Shown here piece by piece: positions 1 to 8,413 of a stretch of DNA of 64,000 bases (positions are counted from its first letter, which is position 1; every line of letters begins with the position of its first letter). Below the pieces are notes generated by a model. The model did no database searches. It saw only the letters and a list, made by a program, of their open reading frames with translations, and was not told the DNA's origin. Source of the stretch: an uncultured Latescibacterota bacterium. Its GTDB lineage: Bacteria > Latescibacterota > UBA2968. Made by a program: the position numbers and the translations under genes. The DNA lies in the NCBI GenBank assembly GCA_958295785.1, contig OY282377.1, forward strand, positions 1,192,394 to 1,256,393, in the 5' to 3' direction.

Positions 1-38
1 TTGCCGCCTTGGCCGAGCGGATTAAGCAAAACGCATGA
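1..38 (+). CDS. 3' end of an unidentified gene (partial)
   Basis: A reading frame entering from the left edge ends with TGA at 36-38; its last residues read AALAERIKQNA, which looks like the end of a helical protein. It stops 21 bases before a strong hairpin terminator, as expected for the last gene of an operon. In many bacteria pheT lies just upstream of zapA, and its end is helical, but eleven residues cannot establish this. Other frames are also open over so short a stretch. Confidence 0.3.
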   Translation, partial: AALAERIKQNA

Positions 39-59
39 GCATCTCATGGGGAAAACAAA

Positions 60-93
60 GCGAAATCCGGGCGCAGTTCGGGTTTCGCTTTTT
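60..93 (+). terminator. Rho-independent terminator
   Basis: A 10-bp stem (60-69 with 79-88, one G-T pair), a 9-base loop and then five T. It separates the gene entering from the left from the ZapB-like gene. Confidence 0.75.
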
Positions 94-110
94 GCATGCG
101 GATCGCGGGC

Positions 111-138
111 TTGACTTTCGGCTAAGATGGTATTAAAT
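111..138 (+). promoter_or_regulatory. Candidate sigma70-type promoter for the zapB/zapA operon
   Basis: TTGACT at 111-116 and TTAAAT at 133-138 are separated by 16 bases, just after the upstream terminator and 45 bases before the ZapB-like start. The -35 box matches at five of six positions, the -10 box at four. Confidence 0.4.
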
Positions 139-182
139 TGGATTTGTATTCGATAGTTTTTGATCGTTTCCAAGGAGCAGAT

Positions 183-827
183 ATGGACCCCAACACCCGT
201 GTAGCAAACGACGCCGAAAATGTACAGGCCGTCGAAGAAGTGAACGATGTCGAAGAAGCGGATGGCACCGAAGAAGTGAATGACGCCGCAGAAGTCAGCG
301 TAGATGTTGCCGAAGATGCAGACGGTAACGCAGGGGCAGACGACGTTGAAGATGCAGACGCCGCAGACGAAGACGTGACCGACGAGTCTAGCGACGAAGA
401 TGCGGAGGACGACGAAACGGCTGATGACGTCGAAGACGCAGATGACGCGGACGAAGAGGAGGATACCGGCGAAGAGATCGGCGAGGACGAGATCGAAGAG
501 GTCGAGGTCGAAGACGCAAGTGACGCCGAACCCCTGAGCGAAGGTGTTGAACGCCTCATTGTTTTGGCAGAACGCGCCGTTGTCACCAACGAGAATTTGA
601 AGCGCGAAAATGTCGAGTTGCGGCAACAAAATCAGGCATTGCAATCAGATGTATCGCGCCTCGAAGAGGAACTGGTGGACCTGAGTCGTAACCGCGACAA
701 GTTGCAAGAGATTTACAACGACAACGTGTTTCTGATCGACAACAAGACGGAAATCCTGAGCAAGGTCAAGGCCGTCGAGGCCGTGTTGGAGCGTCTCGAT
801 GCGCTCAATTCCGAGAGAAATGAGTGA
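183..827 (+). CDS. ZapB-like coiled-coil protein with long acidic N-terminal region
   Basis: 214 residues from ATG 183, chosen because AAGGAG lies 5-6 bases upstream; an in-frame ATG at 138 lacks such a site. Residues about 10-115 are almost entirely Asp, Glu, Ala and Val in an irregular acidic low-complexity stretch. From about residue 120 to the end the protein is a predicted coiled coil (heptads around ENLKRENVELRQQNQAL). The position immediately before zapA, with overlapping stop and start, is where ZapB-like cell-division coiled coils are often found, so a role at the division septum with ZapA is inferred. The acidic region is unusual for ZapB, which is normally only about 80 residues. 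Confidence 0.6.
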   Translation: MDPNTRVANDAENVQAVEEVNDVEEADGTEEVNDAAEVSVDVAEDADGNAGADDVEDADAADEDVTDESSDEDAEDDETADDVEDADDADEEEDTGEEIGEDEIEEVEVEDASDAEPLSEGVERLIVLAERAVVTNENLKRENVELRQQNQALQSDVSRLEEELVDLSRNRDKLQEIYNDNVFLIDNKTEILSKVKAVEAVLERLDALNSERNE

Positions 828-1117
828 TGTCTGGTTTGTCCGACGTGCGCGTTCAGATATTTGGGTCAAAATACCGCATTGTCAGCGATGCCGATCCCGA
901 GCACATCCGCGAGGTGGCGAGTTATATCGATCAGAAAATGCGCGAAGTGGCCCATTCGCTTTCCCTTCGCACGCACTCGAAGATCGCTGTCTTGACCGCT
1001 GTGAACTTGGCGGATGAGCTTTTTAAGATCCAGGAAGAAGGCCGCCGGATAGATCAAATTTCACGAGAAAAAGCCGAACAACTCGCAGATTCGGTCAATC
1101 GCACCATGCGGATGTGA
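827..1117 (+). CDS. zapA: Cell division protein ZapA
   Basis: 96 residues from ATG 827, whose A is the last base of the upstream stop (TGATG); an in-frame GTG at 824 is the alternative. The N-terminal half has the ZapA beta-strand/helix pattern (VRVQIFGSKYRIVSDADPEH) with the typical YIDQKM and LTAVNLADEL segments, followed by a short coiled coil. ZapA proteins bind FtsZ and bundle its filaments at midcell. Length and motifs are normal for the family. It is translationally coupled to the ZapB-like gene and followed by a terminator-like hairpin before rny. Confidence 0.88.
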   Translation: MSGLSDVRVQIFGSKYRIVSDADPEHIREVASYIDQKMREVAHSLSLRTHSKIAVLTAVNLADELFKIQEEGRRIDQISREKAEQLADSVNRTMRM

Positions 1118-1141
1118 GGCAAAAACTCACCGCGCAATGAA

Positions 1142-1209
1142 CCCCGCCGCGTTTGTCCTTCAAATTGGGCACAAGCGCGGTGGGGATTTCTTTTGTTGTT
1201 TTATTTTTT
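1142..1209 (+). terminator. Terminator or attenuator hairpin between zapA and rny
   Basis: A GC-rich 10-bp stem (1142-1151 with 1176-1185, one G-T pair) closes a 24-base loop and is followed by a T-dominated run to 1209. It ends 16 bases before the rny start, so full termination would require a promoter for rny that I do not see; partial termination is likelier. Confidence 0.6.
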
Positions 1210-1224
1210 GGAAAGGAGAAGGCC

Positions 1225-2787
1225 ATGGAACCAGTATTTGTGATCGCGCTGTCCACCGGGCTTTTGGCACTCGGATTTGTTTTGGGATGGGTCATCAGCA
1301 ACAGAACGGCCCAAAGCAGGCTTGATCGCGCCGAAGCCTCGGTCGAGCAAATGTTGGAAGACGCTCGAAAAGAAGCGGAAACCGAAAAACGCACCGCGCT
1401 CTTAGAAGCCAGAGACCTGATCCATCAAGAGCGCGTGCAAGCCGCAGAGGCACTCGAAGACCGAAAAAAGAAAATGGAGGGCAAAGAAGAGGTGTTGAAT
1501 CACCAGTCGCACGAATTGAATCGGCGTGCGGATTTGCTCAACCAAAAATTTGGACAAGTAGAGGAATTGGAACAGCAACTCGTACAGCAACAGGACGAGA
1601 TTTCGGTCAAAGAACTGGAATTGAAAGCGATGTTGGAGGCGCAAAACACGCGATTAGAACGCATTGCAGCCCTGACCCGGCAACAGGCCAAACGCGAGTT
1701 GATAGAAAATATGGAGATCGAAGCCCAGCGCGAAGCGGCCTGGCGCGTCAAGGAAATTCGGGAAGAGGCGCAAGCCAAGGCCCATGAAGAAGCCCGAGAA
1801 ATTATCGCCAGTGCAATTCAAAGGCTCGCGGTCAATTACACGGTCGAATCCACAGTGACCAAGGTCGGGTTGCCCGCCGAAGACATGAAAGGCCGCATTA
1901 TCGGGCGCGAGGGACGTAATATCCGGTCTTTTGAGATGTGTACCGGCGTGGATATTATTGTCGATGACACCCCCAAAGCCGTGATGTTGTCCGGGTTTGA
2001 CCCGGTTCGCCGCGCAGTTGCCAAAATCGCTTTGGACCAACTTATCATTGACGGCCGCATTCACCCGGGGCGCATTGAAGAGGTGGTTGAAAAGTGCGAA
2101 GAAAACATGCACGACTTGATCCGCCAAGCGGGCGAAGAGGCTGTTTTTAATATGGGCGTGCCCGGCCTGCACGACCGCCTGATCGAATGTCTTGGGCGAT
2201 TGCAGTTTCAGTCGAGCTATGGGCAAAATGTGTTGAACCACAGCAAAGAGGTGGCTTTTTTGGCCGGGATGATGGCAACGCACTTGGGGTTGGACGCGCA
2301 ACTTGCCAAACGCGCTGGGCTGTTGCACGATATCGGCAAGAGCCTCAACCACGAATTTGAAGGCACACACGGGCAAAACGGCGCGGATTTGGCAAAAAAA
2401 TACGGCGAAGACGAAACCGTGATCAACGCAATTGAAGTCCTGCACAACGAAGCAGAACCCGCCTCGCCAATTGCCGTGCTGGTCGAATCCGCAGACGCCA
2501 TTTCCAAGGCGCGTCCGGGCGCGCGGCGCGCGGTGCTGGAAAATTACGTGCGCCGATTGGAAAACCTCGAGCAAACCGCCCAAAAAATTGAGGGGGTCGA
2601 TGAGGTCTATGTCGTTCAAGCGGGCCAAGAGGTCCGCGTGATCGCCAACAGCGATCTGATCAGCGATGAAGACATCCAACGCTTGGCGGCCAAAATCACC
2701 GACCGCTTGACGGAAATCATGACGTATCCGGGGCAAGTCAGAGTGACCGTCATCCGCGAGATCCGCGAGATCAATTTCGCGCGATGA
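1225..2787 (+). CDS. rny: Ribonuclease Y
   Basis: 520 residues, the usual family length. ATG 1225 is preceded by AAGGAG at a good distance; in-frame codons from 1153 precede a less likely start. Residues about 5-25 form one N-terminal membrane helix, followed by a long coiled coil to about residue 200. A KH domain follows (GRIIGREGRNIRSFE), then an HD domain with GLLHDIGK. RNase Y is a membrane-anchored endoribonuclease that initiates mRNA decay. It lies between zapA and a YmdB-type phosphoesterase, a conserved order in several phyla. Nothing is missing from the catalytic HD or RNA-binding motifs. Confidence 0.96.
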   Translation: MEPVFVIALSTGLLALGFVLGWVISNRTAQSRLDRAEASVEQMLEDARKEAETEKRTALLEARDLIHQERVQAAEALEDRKKKMEGKEEVLNHQSHELNRRADLLNQKFGQVEELEQQLVQQQDEISVKELELKAMLEAQNTRLERIAALTRQQAKRELIENMEIEAQREAAWRVKEIREEAQAKAHEEAREIIASAIQRLAVNYTVESTVTKVGLPAEDMKGRIIGREGRNIRSFEMCTGVDIIVDDTPKAVMLSGFDPVRRAVAKIALDQLIIDGRIHPGRIEEVVEKCEENMHDLIRQAGEEAVFNMGVPGLHDRLIECLGRLQFQSSYGQNVLNHSKEVAFLAGMMATHLGLDAQLAKRAGLLHDIGKSLNHEFEGTHGQNGADLAKKYGEDETVINAIEVLHNEAEPASPIAVLVESADAISKARPGARRAVLENYVRRLENLEQTAQKIEGVDEVYVVQAGQEVRVIANSDLISDEDIQRLAAKITDRLTEIMTYPGQVRVTVIREIREINFAR

Positions 2788-2861
2788 GCTATCGGCGAAT
2801 CTTCCAATCCCGTAAATCCTGATTCAGACCGGGGTTGGGCGTTGACCACCTGCCACTGAAT

Positions 2862-2890
2862 TTTGCAGACAACAAAGTTTTGTGTATATT
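2862..2890 (+). promoter_or_regulatory. Possible promoter before the YmdB-type gene
   Basis: TTTGCA (2862-2867) and TATATT (2885-2890) are 17 bases apart in the 154-base gap after rny. The -35 box is weak (four of six), so this is tentative. Confidence 0.28.
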
Positions 2891-2941
2891 CACAACGGTC
2901 ATTTGTCGTACACACCTGAGAATCAACCGAGTGGAGCGCGC

Positions 2942-3733
2942 GTGAAAATTTTGTTTGTAGGCGATGTTTACGGCAGGCCCGGGCGACGGGTTGCCGCGTA
3001 TTGGATTCCGCGGCTGATCGAGCAACACGCCGTTGATTTCTGCGTTGTCAATGGCGAAAATGCCGCTGGCGGATTTGGGATTACTGAAAAAATTGGAAAA
3101 AAACTCCATACTTATGGGGCAGACGCGATCACGATGGGCGATCATGTTTGGGACCAAAAAGATTCGGTTGACTACATTCAAAAGGGCGACCGAATTTTGC
3201 GCGCGGCCAATTTTCCCAAAGCGGTCAAGGGCATAGGGGCTGCGGTTTATCCAGCGCGCAATGGGGCTTCTGTCGGGGTGATGAGCTTGCTCGGTCGAAC
3301 CTACATGAAAATGACCTTGGAATGTCCCTTCCGAACAGGGGAATCCGCCGCGGCAAAATTGCGCGCAAAAACCCCGATAGTTCTCGTGGATTTCCACGCG
3401 GAGGCGACTTCGGAAAAAATTGCGTTTGGGCACTTTATAGATGGCAAAGTCAGCGCGGTTTTGGGCACGCATACCCACGTTCAAACCGCCGATGAAGAGA
3501 TTTTGCCTCGCGGAACCGCGTATATGACCGATGTGGGCATGACCGGGCCGCACGATTCGGTGATCGGCTCGAAAAAAGGCCCTGCGATTTTCCGATTTAT
3601 CAACCAGATGCCCGTGCGCTTCGCGCCAGCCACCGGCAGGATAAAACTCTGCGGCGTGCTGCTCGATGTGGATGAACGCTCTGGACGCACGCGGCACATT
3701 GAGCGGTTGCGTCTCGATTTGGAGGAGGAATAA
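2942..3733 (+). CDS. YmdB-family (TIGR00282) metallophosphoesterase
   Basis: 263 residues from GTG 2942, with GGAG five bases upstream; the frame is open from 2882 but family members begin at the KILFVGDVYGRPGR motif. Metal-binding segments visible are GDVYGRPGR, VVNGENAAGG, GDHVWD and GTHTHVQTAD, all typical of this family, whose characterised member YmdB cleaves 2',3'-cyclic nucleotides. In Bacillus the homologue is linked to RNase Y, and here too it directly follows rny. The stop TAA is followed after one base by the xseA start, so the two are co-translated. Confidence 0.9.
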   Translation: MKILFVGDVYGRPGRRVAAYWIPRLIEQHAVDFCVVNGENAAGGFGITEKIGKKLHTYGADAITMGDHVWDQKDSVDYIQKGDRILRAANFPKAVKGIGAAVYPARNGASVGVMSLLGRTYMKMTLECPFRTGESAAAKLRAKTPIVLVDFHAEATSEKIAFGHFIDGKVSAVLGTHTHVQTADEEILPRGTAYMTDVGMTGPHDSVIGSKKGPAIFRFINQMPVRFAPATGRIKLCGVLLDVDERSGRTRHIERLRLDLEEE

Positions 3734-3734
3734 G

Positions 3735-4967
3735 GTGGAACGCCCGCATTCGGTATCGGAAGTGACGCAAGCCATCAAGCAAACCCTCGAGATGGAATTT
3801 CCGCCCATGTGGGTCCTCGGCGAACTGACCTCGTTTTCGCAACCCGCGTCTGGGCACCGCTATTTCACGCTTTCAGACAGCGACAGCCAGTTGCGTTGCG
3901 TGATGTGGCGGTCGCGTCCCATCACTGGACTTCATCCCGAATCGGGCATGTCCGTGTTGGCGCAGGGCCAGTTGACGGTGTACGAACGCCGGGGCGAGTA
4001 CCAGTTTAATGTGTTCCAACTCTTTCCCGCAGGCGCGGGGCAACAGCAAATCGCCTTTGAAGAATTGAAGAAGAAATTGGCAGACGAGGGCCTGTTTGAC
4101 GAAGACCGAAAACATTCCCTGCCCGAATATCCCCGCAGCATTGGGGTTGTCACCTCGCAAACAGGCGCGGCTTTTCGGGATATTTTGGACGTGTTGAAGC
4201 GGCGGTTTGCCGGCGTTCGCATTGTGTTGCGACCCGCACGGGTGCAGGGGGATAGCGCGCCCGAAGAAATTGCACAGGGCATTGCGGACCTCAATGCATG
4301 GGGCGAAGTCGATGTTCTCATCGTCGGGCGCGGCGGGGGTTCGGCAGAGGATTTGGCTGCGTTTAATGACGAGCAAGTGGTGCGGGCCATTGCAAATTCC
4401 GAAATTCCCATCATTTCAGCCGTTGGGCACGAGATCGATATCTCGCTTGCGGACCTCGCGGCGGATGTGCGCGCGCCAACGCCTTCTGCTGCTGCGGAAC
4501 TCGCGGTGCGCGATGTCGTGGCGGTGCGCGAACAAATCGGGCGGCTCACCCTGCGTGCGCGAGACGCCATGCAGCGGTTGCTAGACGAGAACGCAGATCT
4601 GCTGGAATCCTATGAAGACAGCTATGGCATGCGGCGGATGTCCGATTTGATAGATCAAAACGCACAGCACCTCGACGAATTGCACAGCGATTTATACATG
4701 CTTACGCGCCGATTGTTGGAAAACCGATGGGCAGATTACCGTCGCCTCACGGGCAAACTCGGCTCGCTCGGCCCGTTATCGGTGCTCAACCGAGGCTTTG
4801 GCATCATCCAGCGCGAAGACGGTTCGATAGTATCCGATGCGCGTGTCTTAACACCCGAAGAACGCCTGTCCATCAAGTTTGCAAAAGGCGAGGCGATCTG
4901 TCGGGTTGAGAAGGTGGAAAGCAACCACACAAGAACGGGGATGAAAGATGCGAGGCTAGAAACGTAG
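3735..4967 (+). CDS. xseA: Exodeoxyribonuclease VII large subunit
   Basis: 410 residues from GTG 3735, preceded by GGAGGAGGAA; this is where homologues begin (HSVSEVTQAIKQTLE). The N-terminal OB-fold (SGHRYFTL) is followed by the catalytic part with RGGGSAEDLAAFND and SAVGHEIDISLADLAAD, then a coiled coil and the terminal GFGIIQREDG strand region. With XseB it forms exonuclease VII, which degrades single-stranded DNA. Odd point: the last eight residues (MKDARLET) and the stop codon are encoded by a copy of the dispersed repeat found elsewhere in intergenic DNA. Confidence 0.95.
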   Translation: MERPHSVSEVTQAIKQTLEMEFPPMWVLGELTSFSQPASGHRYFTLSDSDSQLRCVMWRSRPITGLHPESGMSVLAQGQLTVYERRGEYQFNVFQLFPAGAGQQQIAFEELKKKLADEGLFDEDRKHSLPEYPRSIGVVTSQTGAAFRDILDVLKRRFAGVRIVLRPARVQGDSAPEEIAQGIADLNAWGEVDVLIVGRGGGSAEDLAAFNDEQVVRAIANSEIPIISAVGHEIDISLADLAADVRAPTPSAAAELAVRDVVAVREQIGRLTLRARDAMQRLLDENADLLESYEDSYGMRRMSDLIDQNAQHLDELHSDLYMLTRRLLENRWADYRRLTGKLGSLGPLSVLNRGFGIIQREDGSIVSDARVLTPEERLSIKFAKGEAICRVEKVESNHTRTGMKDARLET

Positions 4968-4990
4968 GGGCGCGGTCCCCGTGCCCGCCC
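4940..4990 (+). repeat. Dispersed repeat A, forward copy
   Basis: Begins with a GATGAAAGATGCGAGG-like arm and continues through AAACGTAGGGGCG to GTGCCCGCCC. It straddles the 3' end of xseA and supplies its stop. Confidence 0.8.
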
Positions 4991-5012
4991 AATTCACACA
5001 GGTGACAATTCA

Positions 5013-5273
5013 ATGGCACAAGAGAAAACGGAACCCCCCACATTTGAAGCGGCGTTGAAGCAATTGAAAACCGCTGTTGATCGGTTAGAAGAAGGCACGT
5101 TGCCCTTGTCCGAAGCCCTGCAAGTGTTTGAGGATGGGCTAACCGCATCCAATCGTTGCCGCAGTTTGCTCGAAGACGCCCGGCAACGGGTTGACGTGTT
5201 GTTGCGCGACAGCAATGGCGAATTTGAACGGGTGCCGCTGGATTTTGACGACGAAGAATTTGGAGACGAATGA
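5013..5273 (+). CDS. xseB: Exodeoxyribonuclease VII small subunit
   Basis: 86 residues with the small-subunit signature: FEAALKQLKTAVDRLEEG, then PLSEALQVFEDGL and the CRSLLEDARQRVDVL helix. It is the regulatory partner of XseA. The 45-base gap from xseA is occupied by part of dispersed repeat A, and the ribosome-binding site (AGGTGA) is weak. The 3' end overlaps the nadK start by four bases. An acidic tail (FDDEEFGDE) ends the protein. Confidence 0.93.
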   Translation: MAQEKTEPPTFEAALKQLKTAVDRLEEGTLPLSEALQVFEDGLTASNRCRSLLEDARQRVDVLLRDSNGEFERVPLDFDDEEFGDE

Positions 5274-6130
5274 AGCCCATCGGTCTGTTTTCCAACCCGA
5301 CCCAGCCGGGCATGGGCGTTGCGGTCGATCAATTGGCACAGCGCGTCCACCAGCGGGGCATCGAGGTGCTGATCGCCGACAATTTGCGGCGAATTTGCAA
5401 GTCCGACGCGCGTTGGTTTTGCCCGGTCGATGAATTGCCCAGCCGCGCGGGTCTGATCGTGGCGATGGGCGGCGATGGCACGTTGTTGCGCGCCGCAGAC
5501 CTGGTGCATCCGCATGGTACGCCCATTTTAGGGGTGAATTTGGGGCGGTTGGGGTTTTTGTCCGGCGCAGAACCCTGGGAATTGGACGATGGCCTAGACA
5601 GGTTGTTGGGCGGCGATTACGCGATTGAAGAGCGCATTGCCCTGCACGCGCAAACGCGCACGCAAAAAGCGTTTGCCCTCAACGAAGTGGTTATCGAACG
5701 CAGTGTAACGGCGCGATTGGTGCAAGTCGTGATGCGCGTTGGCGATGCGCCCGTGAGTTCTTTTTACGGCAATGGGTTGATCATGGCAACGCCCACGGGA
5801 TCCACGGGCTACTCCTTGTCGTCGGGCGGCCCGATTGTCCATCCAAATTTGTCCGTGCTGGTCGCCACGCCTATATGCCCGCACTCCCTTTCTCTGCGCC
5901 CGATGGTGATGCCCGGCGATCAGTCTGTGACCATTCAGGTGGTGGCCGAGCAATCCGATGAAATCATGCTATCTACCGATGGGCGCAGCGTGTGTTCGCT
6001 CGGGGTTGGCGAGTCTGTCACGGTGCAGCGAGCACCCCATCCCGTGCGCTTTATCAACATGCAGGGGTTGACGTTTTACGATTTGTTGCAGCGCAAATTG
6101 GACTGGAGCCTCGACCGCCGAGATGCGTGA
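5270..6130 (+). CDS. nadK: NAD kinase
   Basis: 286 residues. The diagnostic AMGGDGTLLRAA motif is present near residue 65, followed by GVNLGRLGFLS and ATPTGSTGYSLSSGGPI. The enzyme phosphorylates NAD to NADP in the cytosol. ATG 5270 overlaps the xseB stop and has GGAG upstream. The order xseA-xseB-nadK-recN is conserved in several phyla. Nothing unusual is seen. Confidence 0.95.
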   Translation: MKPIGLFSNPTQPGMGVAVDQLAQRVHQRGIEVLIADNLRRICKSDARWFCPVDELPSRAGLIVAMGGDGTLLRAADLVHPHGTPILGVNLGRLGFLSGAEPWELDDGLDRLLGGDYAIEERIALHAQTRTQKAFALNEVVIERSVTARLVQVVMRVGDAPVSSFYGNGLIMATPTGSTGYSLSSGGPIVHPNLSVLVATPICPHSLSLRPMVMPGDQSVTIQVVAEQSDEIMLSTDGRSVCSLGVGESVTVQRAPHPVRFINMQGLTFYDLLQRKLDWSLDRRDA

Positions 6131-6142
6131 AGGAGTCGCGTT

Positions 6143-7852
6143 GTGTTGTGTCGATTGCATGTGATCAACTACGCCCTGATCGACGATCTCAAAGTCGAAT
6201 TTGGCAAAGGGCTAAACATCATTACCGGTGAAACCGGCGCGGGAAAATCCATTCTGATAGGCGCCTTGGGCCTGGTGCTGGGCATGCGGGCGAGTCCCGA
6301 TGTGATCCGCACGGGCGAAAAAAAATGCACGGTCGAAGTCATTTTTCAACTGTATGCCAACCACCCGGTGCTCGCACTTTTAGGCGCGATGGGCATTGAC
6401 GCAGACGGGGGCGAGTTGATTGTGCGCCGCGACGTGTTGGCAGAAGGCCGCAGCCGGTGCTATGCCAATGGTTTGGCGATTCCAGTGCGCGTTCTTCGAG
6501 ACCTAGGCCGCACGCTGGTCGATTTGCACGGGCAACACGACCACCAATCCCTGCTCAATACGGACCTGCATCTGGACTTTTTGGACGGGTTTGGCGGCTT
6601 GCAATTCGCACGCGCACAGGTCAAAAAAATGTACGAACAGGTGGTGGCGTTGCAAAATCGGCTGATCGAAAAAACCGCGGTTGCCCAACGCCAGCGCGAA
6701 CGCCGCGAGTTGTTGGAATTTCAGATCGCAGAAATCCGTTCGGCAAAGCCAGAACCCGATGAAGACGCGCGCTTAGAACGCGAACAATCCGTGCTTTCGC
6801 ATGCAGAACGCCTGATCGAGATCGCCGTTCAAATTGAGCATGTGCTCTACGAAGACGATCAATCCGTGGCCGATCAACTCGGCGAAGGCGCGCACCTCTT
6901 GGACGAGGCCGCGCAAATGGATGCGAGTTTGGAGCCAATCGCCGAAGAACTCAATGGATTGCGCTATGGCGCGGAGGAATTGGCCCGCGCCTTTGGCGAT
7001 TATGCCAATCGCGTGGAGCACAATCCCGAGCGGTTGATGGAAGTCGCGGATCGGTTGGAAACCCTAAACGCCCTAAAAAAAAAGTACGGGGGCGATCTCT
7101 CGCGGGTGATCGCGTACCGCAAAAAAGCAGAAGAGGAATTGGCACTGTCTGACGAACTCGAAGCCTCTTTAGAGGATATTCAGGTCAAAATTGACGACGC
7201 CAGGCGGGCGTTTGCGGCCTGTTGTAAAAAACTTTCAAGCGGACGCCACAAAGCGGCCGGCAAATTGTCCAAAGCCATTATCCGCGCATTGCGCGAATTG
7301 GGCATGCCAGACGTGCAGTTTGACGTGCAACTCGAGCGGCGCGCTGATCCGCAGGGGGTGATCGCATGCGATGGACAGCGGTTTGAAGCCGGGCCGCGCG
7401 GGATAGAGCGCGGCGAGTTTTTCATTTCCACAAATCCGGGGGAAGCAGTTCGCCCCCTAGTCAAAGTGGCATCGGGCGGCGAAATTTCGCGCATTATGCT
7501 GGCGATGAAGACCGTGTTGGCGCGTACCGATTCGGTGCAAGTGCTGATTTTTGACGAAATCGACATCGGCATTTCCGGGCGCATTGCCGAGGTGGTGGGC
7601 AAAAAATTGCGCGACCTGTCGGCGGCCTATCAAACCATTTCCATTACGCATTTGCCGCAAATCGCAAAAATGGCCGACCTGCATTTTGCGGTGCGAAAAG
7701 AAGTGGTTGAGCAGCGCACGGTCACGCGGGTCGTTCCGCTCGATGAAGAAGCGCGTGCAGGCGAACTCGCACTGATGATGGGCGGCGAGGAAATTTCCGA
7801 CCTGACGATGCAACACGCGCGGGAGATGTTGCGAGAAAGGGACCTTTCATGA
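6143..7852 (+). CDS. recN: DNA repair protein RecN
   Basis: 569 residues from GTG 6143, with AAGGAG upstream. The Walker A motif GETGAGKS sits near residue 30, the two coiled-coil arms fill the middle, and the C-terminal ATPase half has LVKVASGGEISRIMLA and a Walker B segment ending FDEIDIGISG, then the SITHLPQIA motif. RecN is an SMC-like protein acting in double-strand-break repair. The length is normal. Its stop overlaps the start of the next gene (ATGA), although that gene looks compositionally foreign. Confidence 0.95.
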   Translation: MLCRLHVINYALIDDLKVEFGKGLNIITGETGAGKSILIGALGLVLGMRASPDVIRTGEKKCTVEVIFQLYANHPVLALLGAMGIDADGGELIVRRDVLAEGRSRCYANGLAIPVRVLRDLGRTLVDLHGQHDHQSLLNTDLHLDFLDGFGGLQFARAQVKKMYEQVVALQNRLIEKTAVAQRQRERRELLEFQIAEIRSAKPEPDEDARLEREQSVLSHAERLIEIAVQIEHVLYEDDQSVADQLGEGAHLLDEAAQMDASLEPIAEELNGLRYGAEELARAFGDYANRVEHNPERLMEVADRLETLNALKKKYGGDLSRVIAYRKKAEEELALSDELEASLEDIQVKIDDARRAFAACCKKLSSGRHKAAGKLSKAIIRALRELGMPDVQFDVQLERRADPQGVIACDGQRFEAGPRGIERGEFFISTNPGEAVRPLVKVASGGEISRIMLAMKTVLARTDSVQVLIFDEIDIGISGRIAEVVGKKLRDLSAAYQTISITHLPQIAKMADLHFAVRKEVVEQRTVTRVVPLDEEARAGELALMMGGEEISDLTMQHAREMLRERDLS

Positions 7853-8385
7853 CCACTCTTCTGGCTTTTTTGAGTGAAAATACACGGGGATTTGTGGTGC
7901 TTGTGGGCATTTTATTTTTTTTGATCTTGTTGATTCAATGGACCGCATGGCTTTTTAATTGGGGACGTTTTCAGCATTTACAGACTGATAAAGATGTTGG
8001 TACTCTAAAATTACGCTATATGATTGTTGAATTTTTTGCGGGAATTGTCAACGATTTCAGGCATTTGCTCGCGATTGCGTTAACATTGGTTTTTGCTGGT
8101 GCGATTGTAGCTGTATTTTTGATTGCTCACCAAAACAGATATAGCATTGAGATATTTAAGGAGGGGCTACAGATTGTAGTCGCCACCTTGGGTGGTCTGA
8201 TTGGTTCGGTGGTCGGTTACTATTTTGGCGAATCTGCTGCCAGTAGAACCAGAGAAAATCAAACAGGTATAACGAGCGACAATCGAGAAGAAGAGCCAAT
8301 TATACCAGCGAGAGAACTTCCTAGCTCTAAGAATGGGGATTCTCAGGCAAAAAACGATCAAACGAGCGATGATAATTCCCGCTGA
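7849..8385 (+). CDS. Small membrane protein with three predicted membrane helices
   Basis: 178 residues. Membrane helices are expected at about 14-38, 66-88 and 104-124; the third is glycine-rich and ends LGGLIGSVVGYYFGES, a motif common in small uncharacterised bacterial membrane proteins. A hydrophilic tail of about 50 residues with many charged residues and Ser follows. I do not recognise a named family. The DNA is clearly AT-richer than recN before it and mqnE after it. It overlaps recN by four bases and is followed 28 bases later by a probable pYEATS gene with similar composition, so the two may be an acquired pair. Confidence 0.75.
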   Translation: MTTLLAFLSENTRGFVVLVGILFFLILLIQWTAWLFNWGRFQHLQTDKDVGTLKLRYMIVEFFAGIVNDFRHLLAIALTLVFAGAIVAVFLIAHQNRYSIEIFKEGLQIVVATLGGLIGSVVGYYFGESAASRTRENQTGITSDNREEEPIIPARELPSSKNGDSQAKNDQTSDDNSR

Positions 8386-8413
8386 ATTTGAAAAAAATCA
8401 AAGGAGTGCTTCG

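Noticed and set aside
1-90. tRNA-Ser/Leu-like start (GCCGAGCGG)
   Set aside because: The D-loop-like word is present, but no anticodon arm, T-loop or acceptor pairing follows.
122-589. Minus-strand serine-rich frame of 155 codons
   Set aside because: It is the complement of the acidic repeat region of the ZapB-like gene; the composition is a by-product of GAC/GAA-rich codons on the other strand.
1118-1224. 6S RNA gene after zapA, as in enteric bacteria
   Set aside because: The gap is only about 107 bases and holds a simple terminator-like hairpin without the long open-bubble structure of 6S RNA.
1654-2736. Long minus-strand frame opposite rny
   Set aside because: It lies wholly within rny, shows no family motif and has no ribosome-binding site.
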